Translations under genes and position numbers: made by a program
Assembly: GCA_003645915.1 (NCBI GenBank)
Contig: QNDG01000130.1
Location: 1 to 5,716 of the forward strand
Origin: Candidatus Zhuqueibacterota bacterium
Lineage (GTDB): Bacteria > Zhuqueibacterota > QNDG01
DNA length: 5,716 nucleotides
Direction: 5' to 3'
Notes under the pieces: generated by a model
Seen by the model: the letters and a program-made list of their open reading frames with translations, nothing else
What the model was told of the DNA's origin: nothing
The model's database searches: none
Part shown: positions 1 through 5,644 of the stretch, one piece after another
Layout of the letters: each line of letters begins with the position of its first letter
Position numbering within the stretch: position 1 is the stretch's first letter

Positions 1-1342
1 CTGTAATTTTTGATGTACTTTGTCCGTCTGCAGGTATAATATTGGGCTGTGCCTGAATTTCTTTTTGTACTGCATAAAATGTCACCTGTTTTTCAAGGGT
101 CTGGTTATCAACATTAATTGTAACAACAGCAACCTGATCATCCTCCGTACTCACAACTGGTTGAATTTCCGCTGTTGCAAGACCCGAAGAATTTGTATAT
201 GCTACAGAGTCAATTGTGCTTATTGACGTGGAAAATCTGACCTTTATTCCTGAAACATTTGTTCCGGACCCGTCTTTTACCTGTACAGTTATTGTACACT
301 TATCAACACCATTTGCCAATGGATTTTCAGGGCTTGCAGTAATTCCCACAGAATAGGAAGAAGCAGTAAAATTAACGAGAACCGTATCGAGAAGGGTCTG
401 CCCGTATCTTCCTACAATCTGCGCAGTACCTATAGTTTTTTCACTTACCAAGTTTACTTCTGCAACTCCGCTGCTGTTTGTTACAGCAGATGCCGGAATA
501 CTCCCAAGAGTAGTCCCGAATTTTACTTCACCTTCGGGGATACCAATATTTGTCGAAGTTTCTTTAAGCCTTGCTTTAATAACAGCTTTACTTTTACCGT
601 CTGCCAGTATTGAGCTCAAAGAGCTCTCTATTTTAAATGTCACGCCCTTTAATTTAAGTATTGTGGATGATGCCAAAGTGTCCCACTGTGCAGAGATTAC
701 AGCCGTCGTGTCAGCAGCTCTTGCCGTACTTGTAAATAAAGCTTCTATTACACCCTGCTCATCTGTTGTACCACTGTACGAAACAGTGCCGACTGAAGAT
801 GTAATTGTTACATCCTGATTTACAACTGGTTTTGCAGAATCACCAAGTACAAGAACACGGATAACTGTTGTGTCAATACCATTTGCAAGAACACTTTCTC
901 TTGCAGTGGTTACATTTATCTGTGCTTCAAGACGGGAAATAATGTTTACTTCTGTGGTTGCCAGAGATTTCTGATAAGATGCGGTTATTTTCGCGGTCCC
1001 TGTTTCCGCGCCGGCAATTAAGCTTACTTCTGCCCATCCGCTGGTATCAGTAACCGCACTTGATGAGGAAAGAGTTCCAAGGCTGGTTGAAAAACTAACA
1101 CTTTTACCTGAAAGAGGATTACCACTATCATCCAGCAGGCGTACACGTATAGTACTGCTTGCGGAACCTACTACAATACTGGACGGAAATGCCTGTAAAT
1201 CTGTCAGCACAGCAACACCTTCGCCAATTGAACTTGTAGGATCTATAGGCGATTTTGGCGAACATGAAAAGATAAACGCTGCAATAACGCCAAAAACCAG
1301 TGCTGTAACAGTAGCAGCGGCATTACGGTTCAGTTTTAACAT
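1..1342 (-). CDS. Ig-like (Big_1/invasin-type) repeat lipoprotein, N-terminal part
   Basis: The frame is open from an ATG at 1342 to the window edge (447 codons, 3' end missing). The ATG follows a strong GGAGGG ribosome binding site. Residues 1-27 form a lipoprotein signal: a basic start (MLKLNRN), a hydrophobic core and a lipobox-like IFSC with Cys27 as lipidation site. Phe at -2 is slightly unusual. Ser at +2 is not the Asp inner-membrane retention signal known from enterobacteria, so outer-membrane sorting is inferred. From about residue 43 come four full Ig-like repeats and the start of a fifth. They share an ANG/ADG(x)S/D...I-V strand and a later SSG(V/W/L)A-E turn, both Big_1 hallmarks. 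The only other Cys is Cys349. Such domains usually form rods in surface adhesins. The gene lies 34 bp after pilO, where PilP (also a lipoprotein) is normally encoded. An anchor, adhesin or structural role in the pilus system is inference. The missing 3' part could hold more repeats or another domain. Confidence 0.9.
   Translation of the reverse strand, partial: MLKLNRNAAATVTALVFGVIAAFIFSCSPKSPIDPTSSIGEGVAVLTDLQAFPSSIVVGSASSTIRVRLLDDSGNPLSGKSVSFSTSLGTLSSSSAVTDTSGWAEVSLIAGAETGTAKITASYQKSLATTEVNIISRLEAQINVTTARESVLANGIDTTVIRVLVLGDSAKPVVNQDVTITSSVGTVSYSGTTDEQGVIEALFTSTARAADTTAVISAQWDTLASSTILKLKGVTFKIESSLSSILADGKSKAVIKARLKETSTNIGIPEGEVKFGTTLGSIPASAVTNSSGVAEVNLVSEKTIGTAQIVGRYGQTLLDTVLVNFTASSYSVGITASPENPLANGVDKCTITVQVKDGSGTNVSGIKVRFSTSISTIDSVAYTNSSGLATAEIQPVVSTEDDQVAVVTINVDNQTLEKQVTFYAVQKEIQAQPNIIPADGQSTSKIT
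2..1216 (-). repeat. Tandem 95-residue Ig-like repeats in the lipoprotein
   Basis: Repeat units begin at about residues 43, 138, 233, 328 and 423 of the lipoprotein; the last is cut by the window edge. The register is very regular. The turn glycine of the (T/D)xxSG(V/W/L)A motif falls at residues 102, 197, 292 and 387, exactly 95 apart. The motif that opens the strand is VVGSASSTIRV (57), LANGIDTTVIRV (152), LADGKSKAVIKA (246), LANGVDKCTITV (342) and PADGQSTSKIT (437), spaced 94-96. At the DNA level the units have diverged clearly, so this is an old array and not a recent duplication. The family match to Big_1 is from motif recognition only. Confidence 0.85.
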
Positions 1343-1348
1343 GAGACT

Positions 1349-1354
1349 CCCTCC
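1349..1354 (-). promoter_or_regulatory. Strong ribosome binding site of the Ig lipoprotein
   Basis: On the minus strand GGAGGG lies 6 nt before the ATG at 1342. It fixes this ATG as the start, and the lipoprotein signal peptide that follows agrees. Confidence 0.8.
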
Positions 1355-1359
1355 ATGAT

Positions 1360-1384
1360 GAGCCTCCCGATACGGATCAGGCTC
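1360..1384. other. Inverted repeat / hairpin between pilO and the lipoprotein gene
   Basis: A perfect 6-bp inverted repeat, GAGCCT (1360-1365) and AGGCTC (1379-1384), encloses an inner CCG-ATA-CGG stem (1367-1375). In the minus-strand mRNA the hairpin covers the last two codons and the stop (1377-1379) of pilO and ends 5 nt before the GGAGGG of the next gene. No T-run follows on the minus strand, so it is not a standard intrinsic terminator in the direction of transcription. It could be an mRNA processing or stability element, or a partial block that lowers expression of the lipoprotein. On the plus strand it is followed by TTTT, but no plus-strand gene would need it. Confidence 0.5.
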
Positions 1385-1976
1385 TTTTATCTATGTTTTT
1401 TTTATCACTAATATCATTATTTTTCCTCTCTTTTGTTAATACAATTACCCCTTGTAAAATAATTGTAACTGCTTTTGAAGTTTTTTCCTCTACCTTTATA
1501 GTTACCTCTGTTGTTCTTAAAATAAAGGGCAGATCAGGTACATTGTCGAGAAATTTTGCAAAACTTAAAAACCTGCCCTGCATTTCCAGTCTTATGGGTA
1601 ATTCCACAACAGCGCTTGCATTATCCTTGAAAATTGCAAGACTTGGATAATTGGGAGTTATGGAAACAAGTGATATATTATAGTTGCCCAGAATTTTCTC
1701 AATTCCTCTGCCAAAATCAAGTAAATTTTCTTCGGGAATAAATTTTCTTTCCCCTCGTTCAATTCTCTTTTCAAGACTGTCAACAAGAACTCTTACAGCC
1801 TCTAACTCTTTATCGGAAATTTTTGCTCTTTCTCTCTGTAAAAGAACATCAATTTTATTTTTCAACTCCGAGCCCTGTTTTTTCAGAGGAGAAAAAACAG
1901 CCATAAACCATAAAAAAACAACAAAGACTGTCAAAGCAGGAATAATTATTAATTTCTTATCCACAAAATTCTCCAC
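1377..1976 (-). CDS. pilO: PilO-like inner-membrane platform protein
   Basis: 199 residues, a usual PilO length. The layout is that of PilO/GspM: a short cytoplasmic N-terminus (1-8), one membrane helix (about 9-28), a charged coiled coil (about 32-80) and a periplasmic ferredoxin-like region (about 83-180). The latter includes ELPIRLEMQGRFLSFAKFLD (125-144), which follows the PilO pattern of a beta strand, a Gly and a helix that begins with a Phe-rich turn. PilO pairs with PilN through coiled coil and periplasmic domain and links the cytoplasmic PilM and motor side to the secretin side. The start is GTG, one base after the TAG of the PilMN gene, with no clear ribosome binding site, so translation is probably coupled to that gene. 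The membrane helix begins at residue 9, leaving no room for a later start. The last 19 residues form a charged, lysine-rich tail (TKERKNND...DKRA), which is unusual. The alternative name is GspM-like; sequence features favour PilO. Confidence 0.85.
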   Translation of the reverse strand: MENFVDKKLIIIPALTVFVVFLWFMAVFSPLKKQGSELKNKIDVLLQRERAKISDKELEAVRVLVDSLEKRIERGERKFIPEENLLDFGRGIEKILGNYNISLVSITPNYPSLAIFKDNASAVVELPIRLEMQGRFLSFAKFLDNVPDLPFILRTTEVTIKVEEKTSKAVTIILQGVIVLTKERKNNDISDKKNIDKRA

Positions 1977-1977
1977 T

Positions 1978-3705
1978 CTATTGCTTTAAATAAGCACTTA
2001 ACGAAAAAGCATAACTGTTTTCTTCTTCCACGTACTCTTCCTCGTTAACAACTACTTCGTCAAAATATCCGGATTTTTCCAGTTCAACAACAAATTTTGC
2101 CAGATATACTCCAATATCATAAGGGGGATTCTTAGCCCATCCTCCTAATTTCAGTACTGTTTTCGGTTTTTCCGGCTCTTTATTTTTTTGCTGAGCGGAT
2201 CTTCTTCTTGAAGTCTTAGGTTTCGCATCTTCCTTACCCAGGTCAACTGAAATCAGTTTTATATTTTCAGGTATAACATTGGACACCAACTTAAGCAGTT
2301 GTGTTAAAGTGCTGTCCTGATATACTTTGGAATTTAATTCGGCCAGCTTGCTGCTAAGTTCTTTTTGTTTTTTCTGCAGCGCTGCGAATTCATCGCCTCT
2401 GCTGGGAGACTTCCTTATTCTTGCTTCAATTGCACTTACTTCTCTTTTCAATTTTTTATTCTGAGAACTCACACCATTGGAAATAACAAGCAATATTAAA
2501 ACAACCAGGCCGGCAGCATATGCCATGTATTTTTGAATTATTGCATTTTTATGAACTTTTAAAAACGGTTCAGGCAGAAGATTTTTTTCTGCTGAAGCTT
2601 CAAAGGCAACTGAAAGGCAGACAGCCTGTTCTAAAAATTTCTGTTCAAATCTTTTTTGATCTTCAGTACTGCCTATGACTCTTATCTTTTCCGGTATTGG
2701 AAAAGTACTTACAGGTATAGACATGTTTTCACTTAACACTTCTGTCAAATGCTTAAGCTTTGCTCCTCCTCCTATAAGATACAGAGAAGAAATCTCCTCT
2801 CCGCCGGAATTTTCTTTATAAAAGACCAAAGATCTGTGAATTTCACCGGAAAGCCTTTCAACCACAGGCCTCATCATTGCCCCGACTTCCGTAAGAGGAG
2901 CCCCCCTGAATGTCATACCGTCTGCAAAACCGAGCGGATAACCGTACTTACATTTAAATTCCAGAGCTTCTTCAGCAGAAAACTGAATTGCCCTGCCTTC
3001 ATGAAAAATAGTACCTGTAACAGATTTTGTAAAATCGTCTCCGCCAACTGCTATTTCTCTGTAAAAATCAATCTGACCGTCCTTAAAGAAAACCAGTACA
3101 CTGTGTTCAGCTCCTATATCAAGTATTGCAGAATTACCGTTTCTCTCTTCCCGCGGAATAAACTGAAGAAGATTTGATAAAGTAATAATAGACGGCACTG
3201 CTTTATGAGGAACAATGTGGTTGTTTGTAAAAGCATAGAGTTTATCAAATATCTCATTCTCAGGGAGCCCGAAAACAACATATCTGGTATTGCCTTTAAG
3301 TTCAGGATCACTGCCAATGGGAATAAAATCACACTTTACAGCAGCTTCTCCGCTTTCGTTTTCAATCTGCTGCATCAGTCCCAGTTCAACAGCCTGTTTC
3401 ATATCCTTAACAGACATCCGGGGAAAGCTTTCCCTTTTAACTATCAGTCTGGGGCTGTCAAATCCGACAACAATTTTTGCTTTTTTCCATATGGATTTTG
3501 GTATAATGTTAGTAAATATTTCTTCAACTTTCGCAGACAGATCGTATTCCTGATCACTGACAGTAAATTTACCGTAAGCTTCTATAACAGTACTGTTCAG
3601 TTTTCTCCGCAGTAAAAGATATTTTATACTTGTTGGACTTACATCAATACCAAGCACGAGAGGCCATGGCTGCTCTTTCTGATATGTAAAACTCTTCTGT
3701 TTCAC
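1978..3705 (-). CDS. pilM: PilM-PilN fusion protein (actin-like ATPase domain plus membrane-anchored PilN domain; GspL-like layout)
   Basis: Residues are numbered from the preferred GTG start at 3705 (575 residues). Residues about 14-365 are a PilM-type actin-like domain: phosphate-1 loop LGIDVSPTSIK (18-28), phosphate-2 SAILDIGAEHS (192-202) followed by REIAVGGDDFT, and adenosine loop YLIGGGAKL (309-317). NLLP (375-378) matches the core of the INLLP peptide by which separate PilN proteins bind PilM. A membrane helix (about 393-409) and a coiled coil (about 415-460) follow. The periplasmic ferredoxin-like part contains LTQLLKLVSNVIPENIKLIS (467-486), typical of PilN. PilM and PilN are normally two genes (about 350 and 190 residues), and the length here equals their sum. 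No frameshift or internal stop is seen. Role: cytoplasmic-to-periplasmic scaffold of a type IV pilus-like machine with PilO. A longer reading from a TTG at 3741 (587 residues) would overlap the upstream gene by 16 bp but has no good ribosome binding site. Confidence 0.88.
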   Translation of the reverse strand: MKQKSFTYQKEQPWPLVLGIDVSPTSIKYLLLRRKLNSTVIEAYGKFTVSDQEYDLSAKVEEIFTNIIPKSIWKKAKIVVGFDSPRLIVKRESFPRMSVKDMKQAVELGLMQQIENESGEAAVKCDFIPIGSDPELKGNTRYVVFGLPENEIFDKLYAFTNNHIVPHKAVPSIITLSNLLQFIPREERNGNSAILDIGAEHSVLVFFKDGQIDFYREIAVGGDDFTKSVTGTIFHEGRAIQFSAEEALEFKCKYGYPLGFADGMTFRGAPLTEVGAMMRPVVERLSGEIHRSLVFYKENSGGEEISSLYLIGGGAKLKHLTEVLSENMSIPVSTFPIPEKIRVIGSTEDQKRFEQKFLEQAVCLSVAFEASAEKNLLPEPFLKVHKNAIIQKYMAYAAGLVVLILLVISNGVSSQNKKLKREVSAIEARIRKSPSRGDEFAALQKKQKELSSKLAELNSKVYQDSTLTQLLKLVSNVIPENIKLISVDLGKEDAKPKTSRRRSAQQKNKEPEKPKTVLKLGGWAKNPPYDIGVYLAKFVVELEKSGYFDEVVVNEEEYVEEENSYAFSLSAYLKQ

Positions 3706-3711
3706 CAAACC

Positions 3712-3717
3712 ATCCTT
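3712..3717 (-). promoter_or_regulatory. Ribosome binding site that decides the PilMN start
   Basis: AAGGAT on the minus strand sits 6 nt before a GTG at 3705 (AAGGA with a 7-nt spacer). The upstream alternative, TTG at 3741, has only weak purines before it. The GTG start also gives a 20-bp gap to the preceding stop, similar to the gaps elsewhere in the operon. I therefore prefer GTG at 3705. Confidence 0.55.
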
Positions 3718-3725
3718 AGTTTTTA

Positions 3726-4643
3726 TTACTGGTATTCCCAATTACCAAAAGTTACATTACCGCCGCCACCAATTTTGAAGCTCTCAAAGGCCTCCATGTA
3801 TGTAGAATTATGCTGAATAGTCACATTACCTAATCCCGAGCCGACAACATCTCCGTTTGCGACTACACCTCCGTGAACACGGACAGAGGGAAAAAACAGA
3901 CTCCTGTTCATTGTTACGGAATTTGAGTTGATACAATATATCACGCCCTGAACATCTGATCTTGAACTAAGAGTAACGCTGCCTTCAACAACAAAAATTC
4001 CGTAAACTGTTCTTCCATATCCTACAGACAAATTTCCCGTAACATAAGTAACATTAACCTCGCCGGTGCTTGAATTTATAAAGCTTCCGCAGTACCCATC
4101 GGGCGGGCTGAATGTTGCACCTGTCGGGTCATGCGATTGTGACTGAGCAAGACTGCGCAAAGCATTAACATCTATTGTTGGCATGTCAGCTCCGGGAACA
4201 AGCAACGTATTATCAGTGTTTCCGGATTCATCTAATGCTGTAATATTTGATATGCTTCCTGCGCTTATAATACCTTGATCTGCAAGCGAACCAGTGCTCA
4301 CATTTACATAAATAGTTGTTGAGCTGTTACCGTTACTTGACTCTACTCTCAATTTTTCCTGTCCGTTATCATCAATAAGCGAGATACTTGAATAAGTATT
4401 CCCGTAATTCAGGCTGATCTGATTATCATCTTCAGTTAATGTACCTTTTTCAATTGCATTTATTCCAAAATAAACACCGCTCTCCGCAGCATAATCGGCC
4501 TGAATCTTTTCTGCGGTTTTTGATATGCTTACACCCTCGTTTCTTATAAGCATGGCAGCACCCATGCCCATAAGTGCAAGAGTAACAACAAATATAAGCA
4601 CATATGCGGACCAAAAACCTCTTTCATCATTAAATACTTTCAT
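3726..4643 (-). CDS. PilX/GspK-position prepilin-like protein with beta-rich C-terminal domain
   Basis: 305 residues. The N-terminus MKVFNDERGFWSAYVLIFVV has a short charged leader, a possible prepilin peptidase site Gly9/Phe10 and a hydrophobic helix (about 13-33). The helix is followed by AEKIQADYAAESGVYFGINA (44-63), a typical PilX_N pattern. Position +5 of the mature protein is Tyr14, not the Glu of ordinary prepilins; GspK-type tip pseudopilins are known to lack that Glu. Residues about 198-287 show short strands with Gly/Asn turns (GNLSV, GIFVVEGSVTLS, GVIYC, VRVHGGVVANGDVVGSG, GNVTIQHN), suggesting a right-handed beta-helix or stacked-strand domain. This is often seen at the C-terminus of PilX-like proteins but unlike the globular insert of GspK. 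Cys185 and Cys237 could form a disulfide. A GGAG at 4651-4654, 7 nt before the ATG, supports the start. The gene lies 15 bp after the PilW-like gene. A minor pilin or filament tip role is inferred from order and N-terminus; cleavage is uncertain. Confidence 0.8.
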   Translation of the reverse strand: MKVFNDERGFWSAYVLIFVVTLALMGMGAAMLIRNEGVSISKTAEKIQADYAAESGVYFGINAIEKGTLTEDDNQISLNYGNTYSSISLIDDNGQEKLRVESSNGNSSTTIYVNVSTGSLADQGIISAGSISNITALDESGNTDNTLLVPGADMPTIDVNALRSLAQSQSHDPTGATFSPPDGYCGSFINSSTGEVNVTYVTGNLSVGYGRTVYGIFVVEGSVTLSSRSDVQGVIYCINSNSVTMNRSLFFPSVRVHGGVVANGDVVGSGLGNVTIQHNSTYMEAFESFKIGGGGNVTFGNWEYQ

Positions 4644-4658
4644 AACCTCACTCCGGGA

Positions 4659-5192
4659 TTACTGAATATTTCTCGGCGCTATCTGAGTTGTAATCTCATA
4701 ATCGTGTTCATCATCGCCGACTGTAATATTAAATGCAATCCTTCTTACATCATTTCTTGGCCAGTAAAACGGGGAAATTTCAGCTCCTGCAGCGTCATAA
4801 TATTTTATCTGAAAACTTTTGACCCCGATTATTACTTTGCTAGGTGTCCCAAAAAGACCCTCTGATCTCACAATTGCACCGTCTCTCAGTTCGTAATTAA
4901 TATTTGCATATGAAGGAGTATCAAACTGAATTTCATCAGCCAACCCGAAATCTATATCAGCAGCAGTAGATATTGTGCTCATCTCTGTCAGAATACGCTG
5001 CATACCTATTCTTGTCGCCTGGACAAGATCTTTCCCCGAACGTACCGCAAGATAAGCAGATATATTAATTTTTAAAAACGGGATAAGAGTAGCGGAAATA
5101 ACGCCTATAATTACTATTACAATTACAAGTTCCATCAGAGAAAAGCCTCTCTCTGAGGTAAATTCTATTTTATTTTGTTTCAATCTGTACAT
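4659..5192 (-). CDS. PilW/GspJ-like minor prepilin
   Basis: 177 residues. A clear class III prepilin signal is present: a 16-residue leader ending in ERG, cleavage before Phe17, and FSLMELVIVIVIIGVISATL with Glu21 at +5 of the mature protein, then the long hydrophobic N-terminal helix. The C-terminal domain follows the GspJ/PilW pattern: DFGLADEIQFDTPSYANINY (81-100), LRDGAIVRS (102-110), VIIGVKSFQIKYYDAAGAEI (120-139), PRNDVRRIAFNITV (145-158). It would be cut and N-methylated by a prepilin peptidase (not in the window) and join a minor pilin tip or priming complex with its two neighbours. It has no cysteines. The ATG lies 20 bp after the previous stop with only a weak ribosome binding site (AGG too far upstream), so expression may lean on translational coupling. 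Assignment as PilW versus GspJ cannot be settled from the sequence alone. Confidence 0.85.
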   Translation of the reverse strand: MYRLKQNKIEFTSERGFSLMELVIVIVIIGVISATLIPFLKINISAYLAVRSGKDLVQATRIGMQRILTEMSTISTAADIDFGLADEIQFDTPSYANINYELRDGAIVRSEGLFGTPSKVIIGVKSFQIKYYDAAGAEISPFYWPRNDVRRIAFNITVGDDEHDYEITTQIAPRNIQ

Positions 5193-5212
5193 AATAACTT
5201 AACCTGATCTGA

Positions 5213-5644
5213 TTAATTGGATAAAGTTACTGATAAAGTTAATGAAACATCACTGCCTGTTACATTAACATTAACCTGTGCAACTGCCACTCCCATAAAA
5301 GTATCCACACCTGACACAGTAACATTTCCGCTTAACCCAGCGGGAGGAGTTTCCGTTGCAACTCCATCCCAGTTTGTAATAACATTGTCAAATCCGCCTA
5401 TACTTCCATCTGTTGATCTGTAATCAGCAATAATATGTTCCATAATTCCTTTGGCGTATAATACAGCTTTTGTCTGCTCTGCTGCTTTTGCTCCGCTGTT
5501 TAAATTGATTTTTGCAAGCTTGCTCAAAGGCCCTATTGAAAGTCCCAGAACAACAATCATTACAACAACTTCCACAAGAGACATACCATGTTCTTTATTA
5601 AATCTTTTAAAATACCATCTTATTTTATTAATAACCGCCATCAT
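5213..5644 (-). CDS. PilV/GspI/MshD-like minor prepilin
   Basis: 143 residues. A 20-residue basic leader ends in KEHG, then a prepilin peptidase site Gly20/Met21 and MSLVEVVVMIVVLG with Glu25 at mature +5, as in the PilV/GspI group (their consensus also often has Met at +1). The helix is followed by AAEQTKAVLYAKGIMEHIIA (54-73), the usual 'tally of Ala, Leu and a Met-Glu turn' of GspI/MshD-like minor pilins. A beta-rich C-terminus (NVTVSGVDTF...VAQVNVNVTGS...LTLSVTLS) completes it. There are no cysteines. The start at 5644 is one of two adjacent ATGs and is preceded by a strong GGAGGAGG. The frame stays open upstream to the window edge, but that extension is Arg-rich and has no pilin character, so I reject it. 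The protein would act with the next two gene products in initiating or capping a filament. The exact subfamily is uncertain. Confidence 0.85.
   Translation of the reverse strand: MMAVINKIRWYFKRFNKEHGMSLVEVVVMIVVLGLSIGPLSKLAKINLNSGAKAAEQTKAVLYAKGIMEHIIADYRSTDGSIGGFDNVITNWDGVATETPPAGLSGNVTVSGVDTFMGVAVAQVNVNVTGSDVSLTLSVTLSN

Noticed and set aside
20..226. Plus-strand open frame opposite the Ig lipoprotein
   Set aside because: It lies within the minus-strand lipoprotein frame, has low-complexity Cys/Asn/Phe-rich content, and shows no ribosome binding site or domain.
612..626. GAGCTC-AAA-GAGCTC repeat, able to form a hairpin
   Set aside because: It lies inside the Ig coding frame and encodes Ser-Ser-Leu-Ser-Ser. 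Self-complementarity follows from repeated Ser codons, with no sign of regulation.
1336..1356. Tiny minus-strand frame MEGVSC overlapping the lipoprotein start
   Set aside because: Its ATG overlaps the GGAGGG site itself and has no ribosome binding site, so it is probably chance.
1360..1388. Intrinsic terminator on the plus strand (GC stem then TTTT)
   Set aside because: No plus-strand gene precedes it, the stem is short and the T-run is only four bases. The same repeat is better considered as an element in the minus-strand mRNA.
1393..1989. Two plus-strand open frames opposite pilO
   Set aside because: They are antisense shadows of the PilO gene, whose domain layout and operon position are clear. 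The plus frames show only Ser/Phe/Leu-rich translations.
2749..3615. Plus-strand and minus-strand open frames inside the PilM domain region
   Set aside because: All overlap the actin-like domain with its recognisable nucleotide-binding loops, and none has its own motif or start signal.
5217..5423. Plus-strand open frame opposite the PilV/GspI-like gene
   Set aside because: Shadow of the minor prepilin; Thr/Pro/Val-rich translation caused by the antisense of beta-rich coding.
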